A DNA stretch of 64,000 nt from Fibrobacter sp. UWB13. GTDB taxonomy: Bacteria > Fibrobacterota > Fibrobacteria > Fibrobacterales > Fibrobacteraceae. The notes under the pieces are model-generated. The model saw only the letters and a list, made by a program, of their open reading frames with translations, searched no databases and had not been told where the DNA came from. Position numbers and translations under genes: made by a program. Numbering within the stretch: position 1 is the stretch's first letter; every line of letters starts with the position of its first letter. Positions 49,173-57,990 of this stretch are shown here, piece after piece. The DNA lies in contig NZ_FXAX01000001.1 of NCBI RefSeq assembly GCF_900177805.1, positions 1 to 64,000 of the forward strand. Reading direction: 5' to 3'.

Positions 49173-50423
49173 ATGAAAAAATGGCCTATAGCGGTTTACT
49201 TTACCGCTATTGTTTCTGCGTTCGCTCAGTGGGGCGGCGGTGGATTCGGAGGTGGTGGATTTGGCGGTCCGCAATCTGGCAACAGTAGGATGGAGTACTC
49301 TGAAAAGTTTGCCGATGTAAATTATGTGGGCGATGGCAAAGTCTACCATACGCTGGATATTTACTTGCCCAAGGAGAGCAAGGATTCTTATCCGGTTGTT
49401 ATCCATACATACGGTAGCGCTTGGAGCCAGAACAATTCCAAGGGCTCTGCGGATTTAAATACAATCTGTGCGGCGCTTCTTAAGGCTGGCTATGCTGTGG
49501 TTACTCCGAATCACCGTTCCGCAAGCGATGCGATTTATCCGGCGCAACTTCATGACCTCAAAGCTGTTGTGCGTTTTATGCGTGGCAACGCTTCAAAGTA
49601 TAAAATCGATACGAATTTTATTGCCATGTCAGGGTTCTCGTCGGGTGGTCACCTTTCTAGTTTGGTCGCAACAACCTGTGGCTTGAAAGAAGGCAAGTCT
49701 GGGTCTGAGACTGTAGATTTAGTGGGCTCGCTCGGTGAATTTACTTCGTTCAGTAGCTGCATTGATGCTGCAACGCTGTGGTCTCCGCCGACAGATATTT
49801 ATACAATGAATCCAATCAATAATTTCATGGGTTCGGGAACATACGAGGGCGCTTTTATCGGTGCTGAACGTGAGGGTAATAAAGACAAGTGGATGGTGGC
49901 GAGTTCACCGTATTACGCAAGTGACGATGATCCGCCTATAATCCTTTTTCATGGGACGTCCGACCAAATTGTGAACAAGGAACAGAGTCAGGAACTTTAC
50001 GATTCCCTCAAGGCGCATAATGTCGTGGCGGAACTTGTTTCTGTGCAGGGCGGTTCCCATGGAGGGAATGAAATGTATGTCGAGGCGAATCTCGATAAAA
50101 TGGTCAAGTTCTTTAATGATGCTCGCGAGGCTAAAGTTGCGAAAGCTCTAGATGTACCGGATTCGTTGAATAGAGATTCGGATGTTGTTGCCTTACCGTA
50201 TTTTTCAAAATCGTATGGAGTGGAAATTTGCGGAAATCGTTTGCTTGTTCGCGGAGGTATGGACTCGTTCCGCTATACAATTATGTCCGTGAATGGATCT
50301 CACAAAGTTCATGGATATTTCCGCAAGGATCTTGACTTGTCTTCGTTGCCGCCTGGCGTTTACGGAATTGTTGTGAAATCGCCTGCGGGTTCAACAGATA
50401 TTGTAAGGTTTGTTAAAAATTAA
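49173..50423 (+). CDS. Secreted BD-FAE-like esterase (prolyl oligopeptidase fold) with C-terminal tail
   Basis: A carbohydrate esterase-like alpha/beta-hydrolase that could remove acetyl or feruloyl groups from xylan. 416 residues from ATG 49173 (MKKWPIAVYFTAIVSAFA, signal peptide). A Gly-rich linker (GGGGFGGGGFGG) is followed by the hydrolase domain (about 45-315): YHTLDIYLPK, oxyanion-type HTYGSAW, NHRSASDA, ISG-type MSGFSSGGHLSS with the nucleophile Ser, and the late PPIILFHGTSDQIV Asp and GGSHGG His. A Fibrobacter-type C-terminal tail (about 355-416, PPGVYGIVVKSPAGST) is similar in style to the GH54 and GH44 tails. Substrate inferred. Confidence 0.88.
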   Translation: MKKWPIAVYFTAIVSAFAQWGGGGFGGGGFGGPQSGNSRMEYSEKFADVNYVGDGKVYHTLDIYLPKESKDSYPVVIHTYGSAWSQNNSKGSADLNTICAALLKAGYAVVTPNHRSASDAIYPAQLHDLKAVVRFMRGNASKYKIDTNFIAMSGFSSGGHLSSLVATTCGLKEGKSGSETVDLVGSLGEFTSFSSCIDAATLWSPPTDIYTMNPINNFMGSGTYEGAFIGAEREGNKDKWMVASSPYYASDDDPPIILFHGTSDQIVNKEQSQELYDSLKAHNVVAELVSVQGGSHGGNEMYVEANLDKMVKFFNDAREAKVAKALDVPDSLNRDSDVVALPYFSKSYGVEICGNRLLVRGGMDSFRYTIMSVNGSHKVHGYFRKDLDLSSLPPGVYGIVVKSPAGSTDIVRFVKN

Positions 50424-50428
50424 ATAGT

Positions 50429-50668
50429 TTATCCTAACTCAACTTCTTCAAAACGGTATTTCTGTTTAACGTCCGGATACTTTTCGTGATCGACTTCGCT
50501 TAGGAACATGGATTTCTCGCGAAGCCAGACTGTATTGTCTCCGTAAAGGGCGCGGTAGATGACGTATTCATCTTCGGTTTCGGAATGTTTCGCTACTCCC
50601 TCAACAATGTAGTAGCGGTTTTTAAAGTGCCTGTAAATGCCGTGAATTTTAAGCTCTCTGTTTTCCAT
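50429..50668 (-). CDS. DUF1653 family protein
   Basis: 79 residues matching the DUF1653 pattern: [40 protein letters not shown] and MFLSEV. The family has an SH3-like fold and unknown function. It is convergent with the esterase gene, 5 bp apart. Confidence 0.88.
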   Translation of the reverse strand: MENRELKIHGIYRHFKNRYYIVEGVAKHSETEDEYVIYRALYGDNTVWLREKSMFLSEVDHEKYPDVKQKYRFEEVELG

Positions 50669-50881
50669 AAATATTATCCCAAATATTCAAGATTGAATTT
50701 TTTTTTCAATTTTTTGTAACTTATTACAATTCGTGAAACCTCTTTTACATCGTACGTAATATGTTGAATTGCAAAAAAAATATTTGTTTTGCAATTTACC
50801 TTATTTCGTGCGAATTCGCAAGAGCTTTTGTTATATTTTGACACGTAAAAACCGCAAGAATTCTTGCTCGGGAGGCGTAAG
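50669..50881. other. Leader of the RelA/SpoT-domain gene
   Basis: About 213 bp, strongly AT-rich. It contains a TATATTTTGA box near 50831-50840 (TAnnTTTG-like) and CGGGAGGCG just before the ATG at 50882. Confidence 0.5.
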
Positions 50882-51868
50882 ATGATTTCTTTGAATGACT
50901 ATCTGTTTTCTGGAAATACGGTGCTGAAAATTTTGCATCAATATTCAAATGATCTCAGAAACAGTGCTAAGGAAACGCATAATAGCATTGATCTTGCGCA
51001 TTCGAATTTTTTAATTCAGATTATTGAACTGCTAGAACACAATGACTTTTTGACTTCGCAATCTCAACGAATAAAAGAATTCTACAAGTACATGACGAGG
51101 GAATATCCTTTCTTGGCGTTTACGTTCAAGGGACGCATCAAGTCTTTGATTCGCGCCGAAGAAAAATTCAATGGCTATATCCTTGAATTTGTTTACAACT
51201 ATTACAAGAAAAATGGGAAATTCCCGTCTGAAGCTGAAATTAAAAGCACGCTAAATTTTCGCGACTTGATTGCGTACCGCATTGTGATTTCGATGCCAAC
51301 CTGCCACATCAAGAAAGGCGAAGATCGCACTGAAGTTGAACGGAAGTATCTTTACGAGATTGCGAACGTGATGCCTGAATTTTTGGAGGAACGAGGTTTT
51401 ACTCCAGAAATTTCAAGACATAAGGATGGCGGCCATTGCGACTTGCTAAAAGATGCGGTTCAGCCGTATTACCATGACTCGGTGGTGACTCCGCGAAGCT
51501 CCGGGTACCAATCGTTGCACATAACGATGTATGATAATCTTGCGCGTTGCTATACGGAAGTACAACTTAGAACAAAAGATATGGATGACTTTGCCGAAAT
51601 CGGTGATGCAAACCACTTCGGGTATGAAAAGACTCAAGAAACGCGTCGTTCCAAGCATGACCAAATTCCAAGCGGCGAGTGCGTTTACTTTGATGATGCT
51701 TATGAGCGCCTGACGAAATTGCAGGAACTTGAACTTTCGAAGCTGGATGTGAACATGTTCAAGGCCATCAATAATCAATTGATTAACGATGGTTGCGGAC
51801 TTTTCAGAGGACGCCAAATTTTGCCGTTCGAACACCTGTCGAGATTCCAAAACGACTTGATTGATTAG
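50882..51868 (+). CDS. RelA/SpoT-domain (p)ppGpp synthetase-like protein
   Basis: 328 residues from ATG 50882. The central part is a RelA_SpoT nucleotidyltransferase domain (about 75-255): FKGRIKSLIRAEEK, LNFRDLIAYRIVIS (conserved RD), TPRSSGYQSLHITM, CYTEVQLRTKDM and AEIGDANHFGYEK, the EVQLRT and YQSLH motifs being the best marks. It lacks HD, TGS and ACT domains, so it is a small stand-alone synthetase type, probably producing an alarmone or acting as a toxin-like synthetase. The N-terminal 70 residues are helical and unrecognised. CGGGAGGC is the ribosome-binding site. Confidence 0.85.
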   Translation: MISLNDYLFSGNTVLKILHQYSNDLRNSAKETHNSIDLAHSNFLIQIIELLEHNDFLTSQSQRIKEFYKYMTREYPFLAFTFKGRIKSLIRAEEKFNGYILEFVYNYYKKNGKFPSEAEIKSTLNFRDLIAYRIVISMPTCHIKKGEDRTEVERKYLYEIANVMPEFLEERGFTPEISRHKDGGHCDLLKDAVQPYYHDSVVTPRSSGYQSLHITMYDNLARCYTEVQLRTKDMDDFAEIGDANHFGYEKTQETRRSKHDQIPSGECVYFDDAYERLTKLQELELSKLDVNMFKAINNQLINDGCGLFRGRQILPFEHLSRFQNDLID

Positions 51869-51914
51869 CGTTCTGGTATGATAGGCTTTCATTAGTTGTT
51901 GCTATAGATAAATT

Positions 51915-53849
51915 CTACTTCACTGTTATTTTTTGCATTTGCGTTCCGCTTGCAGTTCCTATGCGCACAATGAAATTGCCTTTGCTGAGCACTTCGCTTG
52001 CAATGCGGATGTTTCCGCGGGCGATGGCGTGCATTCGCAGTACGCTTTGCCCGAGACTGTTGAACACGTTTATACGGCGCACTTTCCCTGAACCGTTGTC
52101 GATAAACCAGTTGCCGTTTTCATGGTGCAGCGGGTTCCCTGTGAGTGCGCTTCTCGTGGGGGCTATGGCGTCGATTTGTTTTGGCGTAGTCGTAGTGAGT
52201 AGCACCGCGGTGATGGATTTTGCAGGGAGCGTCATCTTGAATCTGTTTATGCTGTAGCCCGTCGCAGTGGTCGTTCCGCCCTGCGCATTTGCTTCAACTG
52301 CGTTCTCTTTCAAGGCGTTGCTTGTGTGCGAAACGAATGTCTCGCCCTTGAGATTCTGCAAGGTGAGCGTTTTAACCGTTCCGTCGGAGGCAAAGTTCGC
52401 AAGATTGAGGTCTATATCTTGTGCGTCTTTTTCGGCTCGGTTTACAAAAATCACTGTGAGCGAATCGCCCTTGTTGCTGATAGAACTGTAGGCGGATACC
52501 AGCGAATCATTACTTGATGTAGATTGCACTCGGTTTGGATGACCGTAGCGGCTGAAAAGGTGCACCGTTTCGTACATGCCGTCGCCCCAAGTCCACGGGG
52601 TGAAAATCTCCACACCGTTATCTTGCATGGTGCCAAGGAATGACGCGTAAATGAGTGCTGTCACCATGGGGTCGTTGTCGATGATGCTTGTTTCGGTGAT
52701 GCCGAACGTGATGCCGTGATCCTTGCCGAAGTATTTTTCGAGCCACTGGTTGATGCGCACGAAAATGTATTCCTTGGTAATTTTATTGTCCCAGTTGCCA
52801 CCGACCATCTTTATGCCGTTTGCGCCTGGATAGTTATAGGTCGTGTCAAACAAGACTCGATGCCAGTTCACGCGTGATTCGTAATCCTTTTCTGTCGGGT
52901 ACCAGTGAATGTCGAAAACATCGAGTAGGCGAACACCAGATTTTTTCTGTTCTTCGGCAACTTTCATGATAAAGTATTCTAGCCAACAGTAGTTGCGGTC
53001 TTCGCCTTTAGGGCGGTCTTCCTTGTTGTACGAAGATACGGAACACCATTGCCATTCATTTGCGGCAACAGGACCGGTAAGCTTGATGTCTTTCCACTGG
53101 GCGCGCGCCTTCTTGGCAACGTCAATGTAACGCTCAACGAGAAAGTCTCCCGTGACGGGCAAATCCAGGTCGGAATGCGTGCCGCGCCAGATTTCCATTT
53201 CGTTATCCATGCTCCAGTACTTGAATCGGCTAATGTCGAACTTAAGTTCGTCTTTCCAGTGCGGGATAATCGCGACGGTCGAGTCGGCTGGCCATTCCAT
53301 GTTGTAAAGCGAGGCGTCGCCCGCTTTGATGAGTGTCTTGCCGTCTTCTGAAACTTCGCCGCCGCCCGCAAGGTCGAACGTTTGCGTTGCGTACGTGCCG
53401 TGTTCTTGTTTCCAGTTCCAGTCGGGAAAGTTGTAGTCAGTGCTGCTAGCTGCATAGCCTGTGAGCTGGAAGGCGTACATGGCGTCAACACCCGGCATTT
53501 TGTCGAGTACCTTTTGTGCGGTAATCGCCCAATCGTGCGAGTACACGTTGTTATACCAGTCGGGGTGAACTGTCATTTTGTGACGCCAATTGTAGCGCGT
53601 GGCGTTGTTGCCGTTGTTCGCTCGCAACATGTGGATGCCTGCTTCGAGCATCTGGTTGATGAAGGCAGACTCTTCTTCGGTCACCTCAGCGTCGCCATCG
53701 CTGATTTTGTCGATGTTTCGCCCGTAAAGGTACGGCGAAATTTTCTTGATGCCCGCATTTGCATCTACGGTAATGTCGATGGCCAATGTGGGGGAGACAG
53801 CAAATAGCGTGCCGAATGCAGCCACTGTGAAAAAATTTGAATATCCCAT
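51915..53849 (-). CDS. Secreted GH44 endoglucanase/xyloglucanase
   Basis: Cleaves beta-1,4-glucans or xyloglucan. 644 residues from ATG 53849, with AAAAGG ahead; the TTG six bases further up is not needed. Signal peptide about 1-23. GH44 domain (about 25-520): ISPYLYGRNID, MLRANNGNNATRYNW, KYWSMDNEMEIWRGTHSD with the acid/base glutamate at E217 (DNE), and GITETSI with the nucleophile at E386; TPWTWGDGMYETVHLFSRYG is also typical. A C-terminal beta domain (about 425-550) and a short tail (INVFNSLGQSV...GNFIVRIGTASG) follow, similar in style to the GH54 tail. Confidence 0.95.
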   Translation of the reverse strand: MGYSNFFTVAAFGTLFAVSPTLAIDITVDANAGIKKISPYLYGRNIDKISDGDAEVTEEESAFINQMLEAGIHMLRANNGNNATRYNWRHKMTVHPDWYNNVYSHDWAITAQKVLDKMPGVDAMYAFQLTGYAASSTDYNFPDWNWKQEHGTYATQTFDLAGGGEVSEDGKTLIKAGDASLYNMEWPADSTVAIIPHWKDELKFDISRFKYWSMDNEMEIWRGTHSDLDLPVTGDFLVERYIDVAKKARAQWKDIKLTGPVAANEWQWCSVSSYNKEDRPKGEDRNYCWLEYFIMKVAEEQKKSGVRLLDVFDIHWYPTEKDYESRVNWHRVLFDTTYNYPGANGIKMVGGNWDNKITKEYIFVRINQWLEKYFGKDHGITFGITETSIIDNDPMVTALIYASFLGTMQDNGVEIFTPWTWGDGMYETVHLFSRYGHPNRVQSTSSNDSLVSAYSSISNKGDSLTVIFVNRAEKDAQDIDLNLANFASDGTVKTLTLQNLKGETFVSHTSNALKENAVEANAQGGTTTATGYSINRFKMTLPAKSITAVLLTTTTPKQIDAIAPTRSALTGNPLHHENGNWFIDNGSGKVRRINVFNSLGQSVLRMHAIARGNIRIASEVLSKGNFIVRIGTASGTQMQKITVK

Positions 53850-53985
53850 AAACAACGCCTTTTAAATGGTCCCTGCGGAACGGTTTTCCTGTAAATATAT
53901 ACTCAAAATATAGTTTGGCAAAAATTAAATAAACGCCTGTGGACATTTGTGACTACAGGCGCATTTTTAGGGATGGGCGTTTTTT

Positions 53986-54423
53986 TTACGGAGATTCCGC
54001 CTTTTTAGGACTTTTGCGCCATTCCTTGAGCTTCTGCACGCCGTCAGTGGACCAGAGCGCCCAGGCAATCAGCACAGGCTGGAAGAACAGGCGGATAAAA
54101 CGAGCCTGGTCAGTGTCAAGTCCGAATGCGTTGATACCGTTCACGTACTGGCTGATGTTGCCCGGGAAAATAGCAACGTAGAACAGCGCAAGCAGTACGC
54201 CAACCGTACCCTTGTGCTTGTACAAGAATATCATGCTGAGGCCGAGCAAAATCTCGACGACGCCCGAGGCCAATACCACGAAATCCAGGAATCCCGGATT
54301 CTGCGGAAACCACGATGGGACCTGCGCCAGGAATTCCTGCCTAGCGATGGTCAAGTGACTGATACCTGCGTAGGTCATAAAAATGCCCAGCAGAACCCTC
54401 AAAACCATTTTTACGTATTTCAT
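53986..54423 (-). CDS. DoxX family membrane protein
   Basis: 145 residues from ATG 54423, four membrane helices. Segments KMVLRVLLGIFMTYAGISHL, FVVLASGVVEILLGLSMIFL (about 50-70) and VLLALFYVAIFPGNISQYVN match the DoxX/DoxD-like layout. The family is tied to quinone or sulfur redox chemistry in some species; its role here is unknown. A TATATTAAATG sequence ends at the start codon, suggesting a short leader. Confidence 0.85.
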   Translation of the reverse strand: MKYVKMVLRVLLGIFMTYAGISHLTIARQEFLAQVPSWFPQNPGFLDFVVLASGVVEILLGLSMIFLYKHKGTVGVLLALFYVAIFPGNISQYVNGINAFGLDTDQARFIRLFFQPVLIAWALWSTDGVQKLKEWRKSPKKAESP

Positions 54424-54498
54424 ACATTTAATATAGGATAAAAAGGGCGGAAAAGTCAAAAAATTTTTTTGCCACGAATGAGTGCTAAAAGGCTAACG

Positions 54499-54945
54499 TT
54501 AAACTGAAATTTCTATTTCAAACAGTTGGTTCGCAAGCCCGACCGTTGGTTCGAAATCAGCAATCTTCTTGAACCCGTATTTTTCGTATAGGCCGTGGTG
54601 CTCGCTTTTGAGATAAACTTTTTTGTAGCCGAGCCTTTGGGCGTAATCAAGCGCTGCGTCAATTAAGCTTTTGGATAGCCGCTGTCCCCGGAATTCTTCG
54701 CTAACGTAAACGAGATTTATAAAAGGGCTGCAATTGAATTTCGCAGGAATGTTCCCGTTCTCCTCGAGAACGCAAAAGCCGACAACATCTTCACCGTGTA
54801 CAGCAACGAAAACTTTTTCCCAGTCTAGGAAATCGTTTTTTGACATTCGCTCGGCTAAACGACGCCCCGGCTGCCATGGGCAATCTTTCGCGAAAGCGCG
54901 GGTCTTTTCCCACCACGGATCATCTTTGTTGATTGCGATTATCAT
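54499..54945 (-). CDS. GNAT family N-acetyltransferase
   Basis: 148 residues. Acetyl-CoA fold motifs: VYVSEEFRGQRLSKSLIDAAL (motif A, RGQRLSKSL) and a C-terminal KKVYLKSEHHGLYEKYGFKKI (YEKYGF). The N-terminus WEKTRAFAKDCPWQPGRRL may contact substrate; substrate unknown. GAGGCAAGC before the ATG belongs to a leader repeat (54947-54983) that also occurs before a neighbouring gene. Confidence 0.9.
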   Translation of the reverse strand: MIIAINKDDPWWEKTRAFAKDCPWQPGRRLAERMSKNDFLDWEKVFVAVHGEDVVGFCVLEENGNIPAKFNCSPFINLVYVSEEFRGQRLSKSLIDAALDYAQRLGYKKVYLKSEHHGLYEKYGFKKIADFEPTVGLANQLFEIEISV

Positions 54946-55072
54946 TGCTTGCCTCGGCTTTTAAAGAATCCCTATAGGACTTAACTAAACAAGATAAATC
55001 TCTTTTAGGACAATATACCACTTTTTCAAAGGGATAGTTTTACCTCAGCTCATAAAGAGCCCTTATAAGATA

Positions 55073-55095
55073 AAAGGTCGCCTGAGGCGACCTTT
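55073..55095 (-). terminator. Terminator of the 55112 gene
   Basis: Perfect 11-bp stem AAAGGTCGCCT / AGGCGACCTTT with a single-base centre, followed on the minus strand by TTATCTTAT. It is 17 bp past the stop. Confidence 0.8.
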
Positions 55096-55111
55096 GTAGT
55101 TTTCGTGGGGA

Positions 55112-55501
55112 TTATACACGTCTAATTTTTTTCTGTGTTTTTTTACTCTCCATCATTTTTTTCATATATTCGTCAAATAGGTCGTCTTCAGGATTATGAG
55201 CGAAATCATGATTTAAATACTTATCCATTAGAATATATTTCTCTTCGCGAGGTTTATTCATCAAAATTCTATCAAACTCATCATCTCGTTCGTAATCAAA
55301 TAACGTTCCACTTTTCATTTGTGCCGACATAATGTCTGCGTTTGTTTTCCAACCATGAAAATGCATCAATACAAATATCAGCCAAAAGAAAATAGGCGGA
55401 ACAAAAGACAAAATACAAATCTTTGAACATGGATCAAAAATAAGAATGTACGTTACTGCAAAAAAGGCAAATGCCAATATATATAAGATGCATCTTTTCA
55501 T
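55112..55501 (-). CDS. Small membrane protein of unknown function
   Basis: 129 residues. Two hydrophobic segments at the N-terminus (about 3-22 and 30-50, VPPIFFWLIFVLMHFHGW) are followed by a charged, Met- and Asp/Glu-rich cytoplasmic tail with KYLNHDFAHNPEDDLFDEYM and a basic end (KKTQKKIRRV). No family recognised. It has its own terminator and a leader repeat, looking like a one-gene cassette. A 14-codon frame from TTG at about 55541 ends in TGA overlapping this ATG, but a leader peptide is not established. Confidence 0.6.
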   Translation of the reverse strand: MKRCILYILAFAFFAVTYILIFDPCSKICILSFVPPIFFWLIFVLMHFHGWKTNADIMSAQMKSGTLFDYERDDEFDRILMNKPREEKYILMDKYLNHDFAHNPEDDLFDEYMKKMMESKKTQKKIRRV

Positions 55502-55579
55502 ATCAAATCACTCATTCTCAACGGTGATGTCCCCAATATCAAGTTTTACCTCTGCCCCAAAAGAGCCCCTATAAGACCT

Positions 55580-56249
55580 GCTTTCTGAATATACCTTTAT
55601 TTATGCGGGTTCGCAAGCGGTTTGACGCTGAAAAAATCAGAAGAATTGGATGGATTCCTGGGATTTGGGCCATTTTTTTTGGAGCCCTGGTGCTGCCGAA
55701 ATGACTGTAGATTTCCAGGAATTCCCTGTCGGAGACGCTCAGCAGGCAGACTGTGGAGCGGGGGTCGATTAAATTGGCGATTCGTCGTCGGACGGCATTG
55801 TGCCTTTATTGCGCCGTGGATTCCGTAATCCCCGATGCTTCAGGGTGACCACTGGATGCGGATTTCTTGAAGAAGATGAAACTCTGGTGGTTTGAAACTA
55901 GCTGCGTGCCCCTTGGCCGGGAATACACATTTACTTATATTACAATCGTAATTCGATAATCCTCGCGACAGTCGACATAGACCATTTGGTCCGTACGTGC
56001 ATTCGCGGCGGGGCCCATCAACCTTCTTGACGGTCCTGTTGGATAGCTGGTAGGAACACGACCTACTCGAGTTCACTCGAAAGAGTGGCAAGTAACGCCG
56101 GGGAAAGCCCCCGCCAACAGAATTGCAAGATTATCCCATTCCACGCAAATCGTGGAAACTCCATTACAAAACAAAAAAGAACGGGCGTATAGTGCATTGT
56201 TTATACGGTGTATTCGCACCGTTGTGCAACCATTTTTAAGAGGATATCT
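55580..56249 (+). other. 670-bp hairpin-rich region before the YhcG-type nuclease
   Basis: No convincing gene. Hairpins in a row: GACC/GGTC (55980-55991), GTAGG/CCTAC (56050-56066), the palindrome ACTCGAGT (56065-56072), CGGGG/CCCCG (about 56099-56113), CCACG/CGTGG (56141-56155) and ACGGTG/CACCGT (56205-56222). A possible untranslated RNA or long regulatory leader. I could not match it to a known RNA class. Ribosome-binding AAGAGG precedes the gene. Confidence 0.45.
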
Positions 56250-57335
56250 ATGTCGAAAAAATCTATCAACATCTTGGACAAGGATTACATTCACTGGGTC
56301 AAGGAACTTTCTTCCCGTTATCGCAAGAGCCAGATCAAGGCTGCGGTAAAGGTAAATAGTGAAATGCTGCGCTACTACTGGGAATTGGGGCGCGATATTG
56401 TAACCAAGCAGGCTGAAAATAAATATGGGAGCAACTTTTATGGTACGCTTAGTACTGATTTAAAGAAAGCAATCCCTAACGCCGAAGGGCTGTCTCCATC
56501 GAATATTCGCTATTCTAAAAGATTTTTCCAACTATATAGTCCTGTCTTGGAAAATCTTCAGCAGGTTGCTGAAAAATCTCAAAGTCCTTTAGAACGACTT
56601 GAATCTACATTATTCTCTGTTCCGTGGGGGCACCACATGCTGCTCATCGATAAGTGCTCAGACGCCCCACAAAAGGCCCTGTTTTTTGCCCGCCAGACGA
56701 TAGAAAATGGCTGGAGCCGTTCGTCCCTTCTGAATGCGCTTTCTACCGATCTTTACGAGCGCCAGGGAAAGGCTTTGACGAATTTTGAACGGACTCTCCC
56801 TGCCGAAACAAGCGATTTGGCTCAAGAACTGACGAAAGATCCTTACAATTTCGCGTTTACGGGTATTACGGGTCGCTACAACGAAAAACTGCTGAAAGAT
56901 AGCCTGCTGAACAACATTACCCGTTTTCTTGTGGAATTGGGCACGGGCTTTGCCTATGTCGGCAGAGAATATGGCATTATGGTGGGCGAAAGGGAGAAGT
57001 TCATGGATTTGCTTTTTTACAACCTGAATCTCTCTTGCTATGTCGTTGTCGAGGTGAAAATCGGGCGCTTTGAATTTGCCGATATCGGGCAACTGGGCGG
57101 ATACATGGTGGCATGCAATCACATCCTTAAAAAGGAAGGGCGCGACAACCCGACAATCGGTCTGCTGATTTGCAAGGAAAAGGACAAGGTGCAGGCACAG
57201 TACGCACTGGAATCAAGTACGCAACCTATCAGCATTTCGGAATATGAATTGGAAAAATTCTACCCTGAAAAGGTTGAAGGCACAATGCCCTCTATTGAGG
57301 AAATTGAGAAAAGATTGTGCGAAGTGCCGCTGTAA
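56250..57335 (+). CDS. YhcG-type PDDEXK nuclease (DUF1016 family)
   Basis: 361 residues from ATG 56250 (AAGAGGATATCT ahead). The N-terminal DUF1016_N helical domain (about 10-180, YRKSQIKAAVKVNSEMLRYY, SNIRYSKRFFQLY, PWGHHMLLIDKC) precedes the PDDEXK nuclease domain: ELGTGFAYVGREYGIMVGERE (about 230-250), DLLFYNLNLSCYVVVEVKIG with D and E-x-K as catalytic residues, GQLGGYMVACNHI and GLLICKEKDK. The family is linked to recombination, phage defence or nucleoid-related roles in different studies. The C-terminus ends KRLCEVPL. A large structured leader precedes it. The convergent GNAT gene is 4 bp away. Confidence 0.93.
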   Translation: MSKKSINILDKDYIHWVKELSSRYRKSQIKAAVKVNSEMLRYYWELGRDIVTKQAENKYGSNFYGTLSTDLKKAIPNAEGLSPSNIRYSKRFFQLYSPVLENLQQVAEKSQSPLERLESTLFSVPWGHHMLLIDKCSDAPQKALFFARQTIENGWSRSSLLNALSTDLYERQGKALTNFERTLPAETSDLAQELTKDPYNFAFTGITGRYNEKLLKDSLLNNITRFLVELGTGFAYVGREYGIMVGEREKFMDLLFYNLNLSCYVVVEVKIGRFEFADIGQLGGYMVACNHILKKEGRDNPTIGLLICKEKDKVQAQYALESSTQPISISEYELEKFYPEKVEGTMPSIEEIEKRLCEVPL

Positions 57336-57339
57336 AATC

Positions 57340-57909
57340 TTACGGGTACTTCGCTCCGGGAATATCCTTCAAAATTTCTTTCCAAAAATCGCGGAATTCC
57401 TTTTCGGTGACGGTGCCGCCTGCGGTGAGTAGGCGATAGTGCTCGCCTTGCCAGACGTAATCAAAGGGGGAGGAGTCAAAGCCGTTGCGCTGGTAAAAGT
57501 CGCGGCGGCGGTTCCTGCGTTCAAGTTCTTCGGCGTCCTTGGAATCTTCTTCGACTTCGATATCGACGACGATGCGTGTGTCGGGGTGTTGTTCGCGAAT
57601 GACTTGCAGAATTTGTGAGCCGTATCCGCGACTGCGCAGTTCTGGCATAACCGCAAAATAGACGATGTTCGTGATGTCGCCGTGTGAAATGGAATTTGAG
57701 AACCCGCAGAACCTGGGAGCCGCGGTATTTTCGGCCGCGCCACCTTCGCCATCTTCCTTGTTAAAAAATGCCCAAAATTCTCGCTTGATTTTATCGTCGA
57801 GCAAATGCTTTATTGGAATGCGTTCGTTAGCCGGGAACGCTGATTCGTACAGCGCCTTGACCTGCGGAAACCAGGGGGCATCTCTTGTGACATCGAAAAA
57901 CTGGAGCAT
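57340..57909 (-). CDS. GNAT family N-acetyltransferase
   Basis: 189 residues. Motif A in YFAVMPELRSRGYGSQILQVI (RGYGS), with the late FYQRNGFDSS. The N-terminal part YESAFPANERIPIKHLLD is common in one GNAT subgroup of unknown substrate. The C-terminal TAGGTVTEKEFRDFWKEIL is a tail of the same subgroup. Divergent from the MBL lipoprotein gene, 81 bp apart. Confidence 0.9.
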   Translation of the reverse strand: MLQFFDVTRDAPWFPQVKALYESAFPANERIPIKHLLDDKIKREFWAFFNKEDGEGGAAENTAAPRFCGFSNSISHGDITNIVYFAVMPELRSRGYGSQILQVIREQHPDTRIVVDIEVEEDSKDAEELERRNRRRDFYQRNGFDSSPFDYVWQGEHYRLLTAGGTVTEKEFRDFWKEILKDIPGAKYP

Positions 57910-57990
57910 TTGCAGAAAGAATAGGATAATGAGTCTTGTGTGTCAAGTTTGCGAATGTAATCCTGCGTCTTTTGGTATATATTTATTCTT

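Larger units (their letters stand above)
54947..55579 (-). repeat. Leader-type repeat in three copies (54947-54983, 55037-55074, 55542-55579)
   Basis: On the minus strand all three read as TCyTATArGGGnTCTTT, a few variable bases, then a GAGG ribosome-binding-like stretch. Copies 2 and 3 agree at about 80 percent; copy 1 is weaker. Copy 1 ends directly at the GNAT start and copy 3 lies 41 bp before the start at 55501. Copy 2 has no gene right after it. The copies may be promoter/leader modules or traces of duplicated gene cassettes. Confidence 0.5.

Noticed and set aside
54541-54556. GGTTCGAAAT as a tRNA T-loop
   Set aside because: Lies inside the GNAT coding sequence with no surrounding cloverleaf; no other tRNA-like sequence was seen in the window.
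55622-56091. Small ORFs (55622-55828 plus, 55840-56091 minus)
   Set aside because: No ribosome-binding site, unusual composition and position within a hairpin-rich stretch; treated as non-coding.
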